Source: Confluentibacter sediminis (GTDB lineage: Bacteria > Bacteroidota > Bacteroidia > Flavobacteriales > Flavobacteriaceae). Taken from it: a stretch of DNA of 64,000 nt. The number at the start of each line of letters is the position of its first letter. Position 1 is the first letter of the stretch. The translations under genes and the position numbers were made by a program. Below the pieces are notes generated by a model. That model searched no databases and was not told the origin of the DNA. It saw only the letters and a list, made by a program, of their open reading frames with translations. The stretch spans positions 124,001 to 188,000 of the forward strand of contig NZ_QKPO01000012.1 of the NCBI RefSeq assembly GCF_003258355.1. The letters run 5' to 3'. Shown piece after piece: positions 1-8,802 of this stretch.

Positions 1-375
1 ACTATTGGTGTGGGTGATTTAAAAGGAGGCCCTATTCCAGAAAAAAAGAATGGTATTGTTTTAAATTATAAGAAAGACAATAATGGCGAAACGGTTATTA
101 CAAAATTAAACGAAGAAACACTTCAGGGTATTGCCGCTGCAGCTAACGGGATTTACATTAATGGAAAAAACACCAGTGATGTTGTAAAAAGTATTGGAGA
201 CATCTTAAATAAAATGGATAAAACAGAGTTTGAAACCAAACAATACGCCGATTTTAAAAGTCAGTTTCAATGGTTTTTAGGCTTTGGTATTTTCTTTTTG
301 TTTTTAGATATTTTCTTGTTAGAACGAAAAACAGGTTGGTTAAAAAAATTGAATTTATTCAATGAGAATTTTTAG
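1..375 (+). CDS. batB: BatB-like VWA-domain membrane protein (3' end only)
   Basis: The gene is cut by the left edge of the window, and its frame is open from base 1, so the visible GTG at 10 is probably not the start. About 124 residues remain. They contain the end of a von Willebrand A-type domain (GVGDLKGGPIP, then GIAAAANGIYI), followed by one C-terminal membrane helix around WFLGFGIFFLFLDIFLLERK. This arrangement is typical of BatA/BatB proteins of the Bacteroides aerotolerance operon. It is called BatB because batC, batD and batE follow directly on the same strand. The exact role of Bat proteins is poorly defined; they are linked to stress tolerance at the inner membrane. Confidence 0.85.
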   Translation, partial: TIGVGDLKGGPIPEKKNGIVLNYKKDNNGETVITKLNEETLQGIAAAANGIYINGKNTSDVVKSIGDILNKMDKTEFETKQYADFKSQFQWFLGFGIFFLFLDIFLLERKTGWLKKLNLFNENF

Positions 376-446
376 ACTCTATAAATGCTATCAGATTTTA
401 TAAAATTTTTAACTAACAAAAAACCAATGTTTTATATCTTGGTATA

Positions 447-1280
447 ATGAATAAAAGAATAATGAACAAATCAATTTTTATATTAGTATTAATGATAACG
501 TCGTTTTCTTTTGCACAAGAAAAGGAAGACGTGAAGGCGATAAGAAAAGCCAATAATTATGTGTATGAAGGCAATACACTATTAGCTGATAAAGATGATT
601 TTGTTTCCGCTGAGATGGCCTATAGAAAAGCTATTTCAGAGCAGCCAAATACCACGGCAGGAATCTATAATCTAGCAAATTCCTATTACAAAACAAAAAA
701 TTACGAAGAAGCATTCTATCGTCTAGAGCAAGCTGCTAAAAACGCTACTTCCAAAGATGAAAAGCACAAAGCTTTTCATAATATGGGAAATGTTTTAATG
801 GAAAATAAAAAGTGCAAAGAAGCTGTTGAAGCATATAAAAATGCCTTAAGAAATGATCCTACAGATGAAGAAACACGCTATAATTTAGGTTTAGCAAAAA
901 TATGTGCAGAGCAACAAAAAGATCAAAATAAAGACGACCAAAACAAAGACGATAAAGATAAAAAGGATCAAGACAAAAAGGACGATAAAGATAAAGGAGA
1001 TAATAAAGACGATAACAAAGACAAAGGCGACAAAGATAAAAAAGAAGGCGACGACAAAAAAGATGAGGATGGAAAGCCTAAAGATGAGAAAGACAACAAA
1101 GGTAAAGGAGACGAAGATAAGAAAGACCAACAGCAACCTAAGCCACAACCAGGACAACTGTCTCCTCAGCAAATAAAAAATATTTTAGAGGCCATGAACA
1201 ACCAAGAACAAAAAGTTCAGGAAAAAGTGAATGCGGAAAAACAAAAAGGTGTTAAAGTAAAAACAGATAAAGATTGGTAA
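447..1280 (+). CDS. batC: BatC-like TPR protein with a long Lys/Asp-rich tail
   Basis: This is an exported tetratricopeptide protein of the bat operon. A signal peptide (FILVLMITSFSFAQ) ends near residue 24. Helical TPR units run from about residue 35 to 150 (for example AGIYNLANSYYKTKNYEEAF). Residues 158-227 are almost only K, D, E, G and N, and a short Q/P-rich, helical C-terminus follows. The start could also be the ATG at 462, which gives a more usual 19-residue signal peptide. It lies 71 bp after batB and 82 bp before batD. The charged tract is directly visible; its function is unknown and it is probably disordered. Open frames in other phases over this tract are by-products of its composition. 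Confidence 0.85.
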   Translation: MNKRIMNKSIFILVLMITSFSFAQEKEDVKAIRKANNYVYEGNTLLADKDDFVSAEMAYRKAISEQPNTTAGIYNLANSYYKTKNYEEAFYRLEQAAKNATSKDEKHKAFHNMGNVLMENKKCKEAVEAYKNALRNDPTDEETRYNLGLAKICAEQQKDQNKDDQNKDDKDKKDQDKKDDKDKGDNKDDNKDKGDKDKKEGDDKKDEDGKPKDEKDNKGKGDEDKKDQQQPKPQPGQLSPQQIKNILEAMNNQEQKVQEKVNAEKQKGVKVKTDKDW

Positions 1281-1301
1281 AACGAATTAGGATTTACAAA
1301 C

Positions 1302-1336
1302 CACGAATTGAGATTTTACTATAAGTTATATTCGTG
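1302..1336. repeat. Inverted repeat between batC and batD
   Basis: CACGAAT and ATTCGTG form a perfect 7-bp stem in the 82-bp batC-batD gap. An outer ATTTAC/GTAAAT pair flanks it. There is no T-tract, so it does not look like a terminator. It could be an mRNA processing or stability element, or a degenerate dispersed repeat. Confidence 0.4.
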
Positions 1337-1362
1337 ATTCGTAATTCAAAAATCGTAAATGT

Positions 1363-3138
1363 ATGATGAAACTAACAAAACACATATCATTATTACTCAT
1401 AATACTTGCAACGAGTATTACGTCTGCTCAAATAAAATTTGAAGCAAAAGTCAGTAAAAATAGGCTTGGTGTTAATGAGCGATTACGAATTGATTTTGAA
1501 ATGAATCAAGACGGCGATAATTTTAATCCTCCTAGTTTTTCAGATTTTACAGTTATTGGCGGCCCCAATCAATCGGTCAGTAATTCATGGATTAATGGGG
1601 TGCGATCTTTTAATAAAACATATAGTTATTTTTTATCACCAAAAAGGCAGGGAAGTTTTACTATTAATCAGGCCACAATAAATATAGATGGACAGACGTA
1701 TAAAACAACTCCCATAAAAATTGAGGTGACTTCTGCGGTTGAAATTCCTAAAGATCCTAATGACCCAAACTATTTAGCGCAGGAAGGAATACATTTAGTA
1801 GCCGAAGTTTCAAAATCAGATCCATATCTAAACGAAGCCATTACAGTTGTTTATAAACTTTTTGTGTCACCAAATACAGGGGTTGAAAACTCTCATGAAA
1901 TAGACAGTCCTAGGTATAATGATTTTTGGAGTCAGAATATTGATACACAAGATCAAAGATTTCAAATGGGTACCTATAATGGTGAGGAATATCGTTATAT
2001 AATTTTACGTAAAACTATATTATATCCTCAAAAAACAGGCAAGTTAGATATTGAACCTTTAACGCTTGATATTGGAGTTCAAGTACCAACAAATAGGCGA
2101 GACATTTTTGGGGGGAGAATGATGGCTCGAGTAAACAGAACCATATCTGCAGGGAGTAAAACCATTAATGTTAAGCCATTACCGGAAACGGGCAAGCCAC
2201 TTAATTTTACAGGTGCTGTTGGAAATTTTAGTTTCAAAGTGTCTACTACAAAAACACAGTTGGATGCCACAGAATCTTTACAAGCTAAAGTTGAAGTAAC
2301 AGGAAATGGAAATTTAAAATTATTTAATTTGCCAAAACTAACCTTGCCAAGCTCTCTAGAGGTTTATGAACCTGAGCATAATGAAAATGTTAGAACTGAT
2401 TTGGCAGGTATGCAAGGAAGCATTGCAGATACTTATACCATAGTGCCTCAATACAAAGGGAAATATCCTATTCCAAGTATTTCGTTTTCGTATTTCGATT
2501 TAAAAACAGAAAGTTATAAAACCTTAAATTCTGATGAAATTGTTATTGATGTTTTAAATGGACCTGCATCGGGTTCTGTTGTTAGCAGCAATCAAAATCC
2601 GGCAAACACAAAGCAACAGGTTGTTTTAAATAAAGACCAATTTGCATATATAAAAACGAATGCCGATTTTTCATCTACGACCTCAAGTTATTTTTTTAAA
2701 ACACCTTTGTTTTGGAGCACTTTGTTATTGCCTTTTTTAGCGATTCCGTTAGCGATTGTTATAAGAAGGAAAAAAGCAGATAGAGATGCCGATGTTTATG
2801 GGAATAGAATACGAATGGCAGATAAATTGGCTAAAAAATATTTAAGCAATGCTAAAAAAGCACTGGGTAAAAAAGAAGAGTTTTACATTGCTATGGAAAA
2901 AGCGTTGCACAACTATTTAAAAGCTAAATTACATATAGAAACTAGCGAATTAAGTAAAGATAGAATCAACAAATTACTTTTAGAAAGAGGGGTTGAAGCG
3001 GAAACGATGGCAGATTTTAATCATATAATGCAAAACTGCGATTTAGCTAGATATACGCCCATTACTGCGGTAACCATGCAAGAAGATTATGAGAAAGCAG
3101 CAAAAACCATTTCATTAATTGATAAACAAGCCCGATAA
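1363..3138 (+). CDS. batD: BatD-like protein
   Basis: This large exported and membrane-anchored protein belongs to the bat operon. It has an N-terminal signal peptide ending near TSITSAQ. A beta-rich periplasmic part follows (motifs such as KNRLGVNERLRIDFEMN and SYFLSPKRQGSF, which fit the BatD/DUF7 family). One transmembrane helix lies around residues 446-466 and is followed by RRKK. The C-terminal cytoplasmic region is about 120 residues and helical. The 591-residue length fits the family. Two ATG codons are adjacent at the start (1363 and 1366). BatD is thought to work with BatA/B and BatC/E at the envelope; its biochemical activity is not established. Confidence 0.88.
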   Translation: MMKLTKHISLLLIILATSITSAQIKFEAKVSKNRLGVNERLRIDFEMNQDGDNFNPPSFSDFTVIGGPNQSVSNSWINGVRSFNKTYSYFLSPKRQGSFTINQATINIDGQTYKTTPIKIEVTSAVEIPKDPNDPNYLAQEGIHLVAEVSKSDPYLNEAITVVYKLFVSPNTGVENSHEIDSPRYNDFWSQNIDTQDQRFQMGTYNGEEYRYIILRKTILYPQKTGKLDIEPLTLDIGVQVPTNRRDIFGGRMMARVNRTISAGSKTINVKPLPETGKPLNFTGAVGNFSFKVSTTKTQLDATESLQAKVEVTGNGNLKLFNLPKLTLPSSLEVYEPEHNENVRTDLAGMQGSIADTYTIVPQYKGKYPIPSISFSYFDLKTESYKTLNSDEIVIDVLNGPASGSVVSSNQNPANTKQQVVLNKDQFAYIKTNADFSSTTSSYFFKTPLFWSTLLLPFLAIPLAIVIRRKKADRDADVYGNRIRMADKLAKKYLSNAKKALGKKEEFYIAMEKALHNYLKAKLHIETSELSKDRINKLLLERGVEAETMADFNHIMQNCDLARYTPITAVTMQEDYEKAAKTISLIDKQAR

Positions 3139-3139
3139 A

Positions 3140-3889
3140 ATGAAGCACCTATTTTACATTATGGCCCTATTGTTTAGCACCATTAATTTTGCTCAAAATA
3201 ATGCCTTGTTTGAAAAAGGTAATACACTGTATAATCAAGGGAGATACAATGAAGCCATTGATGCTTATAAAACGATTTTAGATTCAAAAAATCATTCAGC
3301 AGAATTATATTATAATTTAGGTAACGCCTATTACAAATTAAATGAAGTGGCACCTAGTATTTATTATTATGAAAAGGCGTTGCAGTTAGCACCAAATGAT
3401 GCAGATATAAAAAACAATTTAGCCTTTGCTAAAAACATGACTATTGATGCTATTGATGCTATTCCAGAAGGAGGGGTGTCAAAATTCATAAAAAGCACAA
3501 CCAATTATATGACGTTTGATGGCTGGGCAAAAACATCTATTGTTTTGGTTCTATGTTTTGTAGTTTTATTTTTAATCTACTATTTTGCATATTCTACATT
3601 AAGAAAACGATTAGCTTTTATGGCTAGCATGGTATCATTATCTCTATTGGCTATTGTACTATCATTAGCGTTTCATAAATTCAATTTAGATAAAAGTAAT
3701 AAACCCGCTATTGTTTTTTCACAAGAAAGCAAAGTAAAAGCAGAGCCTAATTTAAGAAGCGAAGAAGCGTTTATATTACACGAGGGTACTAAAGTACAGG
3801 TTTTAGATACCGTAAAAAGTTGGAAAAAAATTAAATTGCCTGATGGAAAAACAGGTTGGATTCCTAAAGAAGATATTAAAGCTCTTTAA
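3140..3889 (+). CDS. batE: BatE-like TPR and SH3-type protein
   Basis: This is the last gene of the bat operon. The start chosen is the ATG at 3140, one base after the batD stop, because it gives a clean signal peptide (MKHLFYIMALLFSTINFAQ). The longer frame from 3119 would overlap batD. The protein has TPR units at roughly residues 22-95 (YNQGRYNEAIDAY, YYNLGNAYYKLNE). Two membrane helices follow near residues 130-180. A C-terminal bacterial SH3-like domain ends in GKTGWIPKEDIKAL. TPR plus SH3 is the usual BatE architecture. The SH3 part may bind cell wall or partner proteins; this is inferred from the family. Confidence 0.87.
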   Translation: MKHLFYIMALLFSTINFAQNNALFEKGNTLYNQGRYNEAIDAYKTILDSKNHSAELYYNLGNAYYKLNEVAPSIYYYEKALQLAPNDADIKNNLAFAKNMTIDAIDAIPEGGVSKFIKSTTNYMTFDGWAKTSIVLVLCFVVLFLIYYFAYSTLRKRLAFMASMVSLSLLAIVLSLAFHKFNLDKSNKPAIVFSQESKVKAEPNLRSEEAFILHEGTKVQVLDTVKSWKKIKLPDGKTGWIPKEDIKAL

Positions 3890-3927
3890 TTATTTTAGCT
3901 ATCTTTAACTCATACAATTTTATATGA

Positions 3928-4554
3928 ATGAATTTAAATAAAGTATTCGAAAACAACGAAGCTTGGATTAAAGAAAAGCTAGATAATGACAAAAATTATT
4001 TTGAGGATTTAGGTAAAGGCCAAAATCCAGAACTTTTATTTATTGGCTGTTCAGATAGTCGAGTTACGGCTGAAGAACTTATGGGACTTGGTCCTGGAGA
4101 TGTATTTGTGCACCGCAACATCGCCAACATGGTTATCAGTATAGACCTGAATGCCATGTCTGTTGTTGATTATGCCGTAGATTTTCTTAAGGTAAACCAT
4201 GTAGTGGTTTGCGGGCATTATGGATGTGGGGGCGTTAAAGCAGCTATGCAGTCTGCAGATTTGGGGATTTTAAATCCGTGGCTGCGTAATATTAGAGATG
4301 TGTATAGAATTCATAAAAATGAATTGAACAATATTGATGATGAGGAAAAAAAATACGACCGCTTAGTTCAGCTTAATGTAAAAGAGCAATGCGTAAACCT
4401 TATTAAAACGGCGGCTGTTCAAAAAGCCATTAGATCTAGAGGATTACAGGTACATGGCTGGGTGTTTGATGTTCATACAGGAAAACTCATCGATTTAAAA
4501 ATAGATTTTGTGAAGTATTTACAAGACATTATGGAGATTTATCATTTAGATTAA
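3928..4554 (+). CDS. Beta-class carbonic anhydrase
   Basis: The enzyme interconverts CO2 and bicarbonate in the cytoplasm. The zinc-binding residues of the beta class are visible: C41 and D43 in FIGCSDSRV, and H97 and C100 in VCGHYGCGGV. The 208-residue length is normal. There is no signal peptide. It stands alone between the bat operon and a convergent gene, with a bidirectional terminator just after its stop. A second beta-carbonic anhydrase occurs at 31947-32576 beside a SulP transporter. This copy is more likely the housekeeping one, but that is inference. Confidence 0.95.
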   Translation: MNLNKVFENNEAWIKEKLDNDKNYFEDLGKGQNPELLFIGCSDSRVTAEELMGLGPGDVFVHRNIANMVISIDLNAMSVVDYAVDFLKVNHVVVCGHYGCGGVKAAMQSADLGILNPWLRNIRDVYRIHKNELNNIDDEEKKYDRLVQLNVKEQCVNLIKTAAVQKAIRSRGLQVHGWVFDVHTGKLIDLKIDFVKYLQDIMEIYHLD

Positions 4555-4560
4555 ATAAAA

Positions 4561-4586
4561 AAGACCACTTTAAAGTGGTCTTTTTT
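4561..4586. terminator. Bidirectional terminator
   Basis: A perfect 11-bp stem AAGACCACTTT/AAAGTGGTCTT is flanked by an A-tract on the left and a T-tract on the right. It lies between the convergent carbonic anhydrase and DoxX-like genes and can serve both. Confidence 0.9.
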
Positions 4587-4587
4587 A

Positions 4588-5037
4588 TTATATAGGTTTC
4601 ATCCAAAGTAAGTGCTTCCATTTTTCTTTTTCTTTTAAAACAAGGGCCATATTTATTCCAAATAATGAGCTTGTTAAAATTAACTCATTAATATCATCTG
4701 CTTCAAGGAATAAATGAAATAGAAAAATATGTAATGTAATTGGGAGCAAAAAAAGGGAACCTATTAAAGATGTGTATTGAATTATTATAAGCAATCCAAA
4801 AAGAAGTTCGCAAAAGCCAAGAACCTGCCAAAAATAGCCTGTTTGTTTGGCACCGCTTATATATAATATTTTTTGAAGTGTAGATTCTTTTTCGGGCGTT
4901 GAAAATTTATTGGCCTTTCCCAATACTTCAATAGGTGTAATGGGAGGCGATTGGAATTTTTGCACGCCTCCATAGATCATAAATCCGCCTAATATCAAAC
5001 GAAATATTATAAATGTGATACTAATGTATTTATTCAT
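4588..5037 (-). CDS. DoxX-like integral membrane protein
   Basis: This small membrane protein has four predicted helices, the first being ITFIIFRLILGGFMIYGGVQKF. The layout and the early GG..KF pattern resemble the DoxX/MauE-like superfamily. Its substrate is unknown. It lies 2 bp downstream of the HmuY-like gene and in the same direction, so it is probably the last gene of the haem-receptor operon. The family assignment rests on topology and the first helix only and is moderate. The role in haem or iron use is inferred from position. Confidence 0.6.
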   Translation of the reverse strand: MNKYISITFIIFRLILGGFMIYGGVQKFQSPPITPIEVLGKANKFSTPEKESTLQKILYISGAKQTGYFWQVLGFCELLFGLLIIIQYTSLIGSLFLLPITLHIFLFHLFLEADDINELILTSSLFGINMALVLKEKEKWKHLLWMKPI

Positions 5038-5039
5038 GA

Positions 5040-5657
5040 TTAAAATGTTGTAATGCCTTCATTTGGTTGATATACATATTTAAATGTAAAGTATCTAGAT
5101 TCATCAGTTAATCCGTCAGGATTCTCAGGAGCATCTTTATAATAACTTAATATTTCAACTTTTGCATATTTACCATCATGTGTTTTAATAACTAATACTT
5201 TACCTGGAGTTGGTGTAATTACATGTTTTGGTGGTCCAGAATATGTATACCATCCAGTTATGACATAGCCTTTATCTGAATCCTCTTTTAATAAAGCGGT
5301 ATTCACTTTTGTAATTCCTCCTAATGTGCTATCAGCTATATAGCCAGATGCCTCACCAGTTCTATCGGGTTCATCAGTTGTCCCTAATGAAGTACCACCA
5401 TTTAAGATTATTGAGGTTCCTCTAAAAGCAATATCCCATTCAGTTTCACTTGTGGTTGCTTGCCCTGTTGAAAAACTAAACTTTGTGAAAGCACCTGAGA
5501 TATCCTCTCCAGATCCTTGACCACCAGATTGTGGAGCATGTAAATTTGATATCGTTTCAGATTCTATCACTAAAAAAGGGGCGTCGTCGTTATCATCACT
5601 ACACGATAATATGCTAATAAAAAGTACTGCTAATGTGAAAAATTTGATTGTTCTCAT
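5040..5657 (-). CDS. HmuY-like haem-binding lipoprotein
   Basis: The protein has a lipoprotein signal ending LFISILSC, followed by an Asp-rich linker, and is probably anchored in the outer membrane. The body contains ETEWDIAFRGTSIILNGG and GKVLVIKTHDGKYAKVEI, which match the all-beta HmuY fold as I know it. In Porphyromonas, HmuY captures haem and passes it to the TonB receptor HmuR. Here a TonB receptor gene ends 12 bp upstream in the same direction, which supports this role. Haem binding itself cannot be confirmed, because ligand residues vary across the family. Confidence 0.85.
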   Translation of the reverse strand: MRTIKFFTLAVLFISILSCSDDNDDAPFLVIESETISNLHAPQSGGQGSGEDISGAFTKFSFSTGQATTSETEWDIAFRGTSIILNGGTSLGTTDEPDRTGEASGYIADSTLGGITKVNTALLKEDSDKGYVITGWYTYSGPPKHVITPTPGKVLVIKTHDGKYAKVEILSYYKDAPENPDGLTDESRYFTFKYVYQPNEGITTF

Positions 5658-5669
5658 AATATATATTGG

Positions 5670-7754
5670 TTAAAAATTAATATTCAATTTGCCATAGAAA
5701 ATTCTACCAGAAATGTTACTTATGTTTTGTGTGTCGGTAAATCCTAAAACATTGTCAATTCCTAACCCTAATTGGTAGTTTTTAAAGAAGGTTTTGTTTA
5801 TTGCAAAATCCCAAATACTATAGCCTTTTATAAATTCGTCATAAGTATCTAGGTAAGAATTTCCATTGGTATCATACAAACCATATTTGCTTCGGTAAGT
5901 ACCCCGGATATTGGCATCTAAATGCCATTTTTCTACAGTATAAAAGATTTTAAAATTTGCCATATGTCTTGAGCGATTATACAATCCGAAATAGTCTTGT
6001 TCTTTTAGTTGGAAAGAAGAAGAGCTAGGAGTTAATCGCGCATATACGTTCCCATTTTTAAAGGCATCTTCAGCAGCTGTATCTTTTGCAAATAATAATT
6101 GATAGCCACCTGAAATTTTTATGTTAGTTGCTGGTTTCCAAAGCGTGTTAAGCTCAACGCCTTGTGTGTAAACTTTATGAACATTATAATAACTAAATAC
6201 ATTTTGCCCATTGATTTTGTTGGCTACTACGCGCGTATCTATTAAATCGTGAATGTTATTTCTGAAAATATTTAAATTGAATTTTAAATTTGAATAAAGA
6301 GTATAATCGATACCTATATTAATACTTACTGAATTTTCCGGATTTAATTCATCTTCAAATTCAGAAAGAGGAACAATAATATTAGCAATTTGCCCTTCAT
6401 CTTCCATTTCAGGAAGTTTTGTAGTTACGGCGTTATAGCCTAAAACTGTGTAACCTACAATGGCATTACTGAAATCAAAATATAATTGTCTAAAATCGGG
6501 AGCCTTAAAACCATAGCCCACAGATCCTTTTACAGCAATTTTATTTGATAATTCATAACGTAATGCTGTTTTAGGACTGAATTGCGATTTATATTTATTG
6601 TGGTTATCAAAACGAGCACCAAGAATGATATTTAATTTGTCATTCGGATTCGTGTCGTATTGTAAATATATATAAGGTGAATTAAATTCAGGTTGCGAAG
6701 AAAAATCAGTTCTAATTAAGGTCTCATGATTCCAGCCTAAACCACCAATAAAAGTGCTTTTTTCAGAAGGTATATAAATGCCCCTAGCTTCTGGACGAAT
6801 TAATAATTGGTTGAAATCAGTTTCACTAAACCTGGAATTGTCAGGATTGTTTAAAAACTCATTTGCTTTATATCTCGTTGCATAAAACTCAAAATAACTG
6901 CTCCACTTTTTGTTGTAAGTATGGCTTAATTTTAAATGGGTATTCCATTCGTTTATTTTGCTTTCTCCTTTTAAGTTTTCCGAAGCCACATAATCTTGAT
7001 TTTGGGTATAATATCTCCCTGAGATAAACAAATTTGTCTTATCATTAAAATTGAAATCAAGTTTTGTATTAAATGTGTAATTGGAATAAGGTTCAACGGT
7101 TTTTAATTCATCTTCGGTATTTAAATCATATCCACCGCTCTGAAAACCATTAATAAAACTAGTTATTGACATTTTTTCTTTTTTATAACCTAAGTTCATG
7201 CTATTATCATAGGTGCCAAATGATCCCGATCTAGAGTTTAAATCAGCATTAAATCCATTTTTAGGATTTTCAGTAATGATATTTATAACACCACCAAGCG
7301 CATCACTACCATACAAACTTGAAGAGGCTCCTTTAACAATTTCAATTTGTTTTATGTTCCCTACGGTAATCCTACTAATGTCTAAAGTGCCAGCAGAGCG
7401 CCCAATAAGAGGCACACCGTCAATAAGTATTAAGGTATATTGAGCGTCCAAACCTTGCAATTGGATACCTTCTCCGCCCCCAAAATCGGGAACAGTTATA
7501 AGTCCAGTTTGCTCGTTTAAAATATCATTTAGCCTTAGAGAATTAATGCTATGGATTTCTTTTTTAGATATTAATAGGGCTGGCAATGGTAAAGAAGATA
7601 ATTGTCTTTTGGTTCTTGTAGCAGTAATAATAACGTCTTCTAATTTTTCTGTTTTAGTTGAGTCTTGAATGATTGTATTCTTTTCTTGTGAAAATAATAG
7701 GCAACTAAAAAAAAACAGAAAAAATATTAAAATATTATTTTTATTTAGACTCAT
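5670..7754 (-). CDS. TonB-dependent outer-membrane receptor, probably haem (HmuR-like)
   Basis: This 694-residue receptor has a signal peptide (FFLFFFSCLLFSQ). A TonB-box-like segment follows (EDVIITATRTKR, near residue 38). The plug domain contains LILIDGVPLIGR and SSSLYGSDALGGVINIIT. A long beta-barrel completes the protein. It is the first gene of a minus-strand unit with the HmuY-like lipoprotein and the DoxX-like protein. A TAnnTTTG promoter and a palindrome lie just upstream, which suggests iron-responsive repression. The haem specificity is inferred from the HmuY neighbour; other siderophore or metal ligands are possible. Confidence 0.9.
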   Translation of the reverse strand: MSLNKNNILIFFLFFFSCLLFSQEKNTIIQDSTKTEKLEDVIITATRTKRQLSSLPLPALLISKKEIHSINSLRLNDILNEQTGLITVPDFGGGEGIQLQGLDAQYTLILIDGVPLIGRSAGTLDISRITVGNIKQIEIVKGASSSLYGSDALGGVINIITENPKNGFNADLNSRSGSFGTYDNSMNLGYKKEKMSITSFINGFQSGGYDLNTEDELKTVEPYSNYTFNTKLDFNFNDKTNLFISGRYYTQNQDYVASENLKGESKINEWNTHLKLSHTYNKKWSSYFEFYATRYKANEFLNNPDNSRFSETDFNQLLIRPEARGIYIPSEKSTFIGGLGWNHETLIRTDFSSQPEFNSPYIYLQYDTNPNDKLNIILGARFDNHNKYKSQFSPKTALRYELSNKIAVKGSVGYGFKAPDFRQLYFDFSNAIVGYTVLGYNAVTTKLPEMEDEGQIANIIVPLSEFEDELNPENSVSINIGIDYTLYSNLKFNLNIFRNNIHDLIDTRVVANKINGQNVFSYYNVHKVYTQGVELNTLWKPATNIKISGGYQLLFAKDTAAEDAFKNGNVYARLTPSSSSFQLKEQDYFGLYNRSRHMANFKIFYTVEKWHLDANIRGTYRSKYGLYDTNGNSYLDTYDEFIKGYSIWDFAINKTFFKNYQLGLGIDNVLGFTDTQNISNISGRIFYGKLNINF

Positions 7755-7771
7755 TCTATATAAATTTGTCG

Positions 7772-7779
7772 CAAATATA
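7772..7779 (-). promoter_or_regulatory. Putative promoter -7 element of the TonB receptor operon
   Basis: On the minus strand this reads TATATTTG, an exact match to the Bacteroidota -7 consensus TAnnTTTG. It lies 18 bp upstream of the receptor ATG. No clear -33 TTG is seen at the usual distance. Confidence 0.5.
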
Positions 7780-7789
7780 TAAGTTATTT

Positions 7790-7806
7790 TTATTTAATCT
7801 AAATAA
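7790..7806. promoter_or_regulatory. Palindromic candidate operator between haem-receptor and DUF6607 genes
   Basis: TTATTTAATCTAAATAA has perfect 7-base arms (TTATTTA/TAAATAA) around a 3-base centre. It lies 10 bases upstream of the TATATTTG element of the TonB receptor gene, where a repressor would block RNA polymerase. Size, AT-rich arms and context suggest a Fur-type site, but no Fur gene is in the window and the match is not to a consensus I can check. Confidence 0.5.
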
Positions 7807-7858
7807 GAACAAAATAAATTTTAAATTTTAACAACCATAATCAAACCCTTAAAAAAGA

Positions 7859-8764
7859 ATGAAACGAGTAACACTTTTAGCTGTTTTTGCACTAGCATTC
7901 ATTAGTAATAGCCATGCCCAAAACAAAAAAAAACAAGATCAGAAAGCCATTAAAAGTATGTGTGGATGTTATGATGTAAGCTTCAATTTTGCTGAAACAT
8001 TTCAATATTCCAACGACCCTAACTACAAACCATCCCCAGTGAAACATGATAAAGGTTTAGAGTGGGTACAATTAGTAGAAGATTCAGACAACAAAATAGT
8101 GATGCAACATCTCTTAATCGTTGGAAAAGCAGATAATCCATACATTGTAAAGCATTGGAGACAGGATTGGCTTTATGAAAATACCGATTTGTATATATAT
8201 AATGTTAATAATACATGGAAATATATAAGCCTTCCCAAAGAGCGGGTAAAAGGACAGTGGACACAGAAAGTATTTCAAGTAGATGACAGCCCAAGGTATG
8301 AAGGTTCAGCAACTTGGATACACGCCGATGGTAAAAGCTATTGGGAAAATACAACCGATGCCCCATTGCCACGACGCGAACACACCATACGCAACGATTA
8401 CAATGTGATTGTAAGAACAAATAAACATGAAATTGTTAAAGAAGGCTGGATTCATGATCAAGATAACAGCAAGGTAGTAAGAAAAGAAGGAGAGAACGAT
8501 TTTGTTCTAGCTGAAGAAAAAGGATTTGATAACTACAGAAAAGTTGATGATAGTTATTGCAAAGCAGCTCAAAACTGGTGGAAAGAAAATCAATCTACTT
8601 GGGCAAAAGTAAGAGCCAAATGGGATGGTGTTTTTAACAGAAACAAAGATATAAGTTTAGAAACCGCCGTTGATGGAAAACCTTTATATGATTATTTGTT
8701 CTCTGATGATTTCTCAAATAAAGAAGATGATATAAATAAAACCATTGATGCCTTTATAAAATAG
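7859..8764 (+). CDS. DUF6607 family exported protein
   Basis: This 301-residue protein has a signal peptide (LLAVFALAFISNSHAQ). Its mature part is rich in Trp and Tyr, with motifs such as MCGCYDVSFNFAETFQY, HWRQDWLYENTDLY and RREHTIRNDYNVI, and I recognise these as the DUF6607 family. The function is unknown. It is divergent to the TonB receptor gene and followed 38 bp later by a DUF6686 gene. I take the two arms as one haem/iron module with a shared regulatory gap. The CGC motif after the signal could bind a metal or form a disulphide; that is speculation. Confidence 0.8.
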   Translation: MKRVTLLAVFALAFISNSHAQNKKKQDQKAIKSMCGCYDVSFNFAETFQYSNDPNYKPSPVKHDKGLEWVQLVEDSDNKIVMQHLLIVGKADNPYIVKHWRQDWLYENTDLYIYNVNNTWKYISLPKERVKGQWTQKVFQVDDSPRYEGSATWIHADGKSYWENTTDAPLPRREHTIRNDYNVIVRTNKHEIVKEGWIHDQDNSKVVRKEGENDFVLAEEKGFDNYRKVDDSYCKAAQNWWKENQSTWAKVRAKWDGVFNRNKDISLETAVDGKPLYDYLFSDDFSNKEDDINKTIDAFIK

Positions 8765-8802
8765 GTTTAAAATGAATGAATTAAGCTCAAAATAAATGTC
8801 AT

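Noticed and set aside
891-1172. Long open frames on both strands over the batC tail
   Set aside because: They are antisense or shifted readings of a low-complexity Lys/Asp tract and have no plausible protein character.
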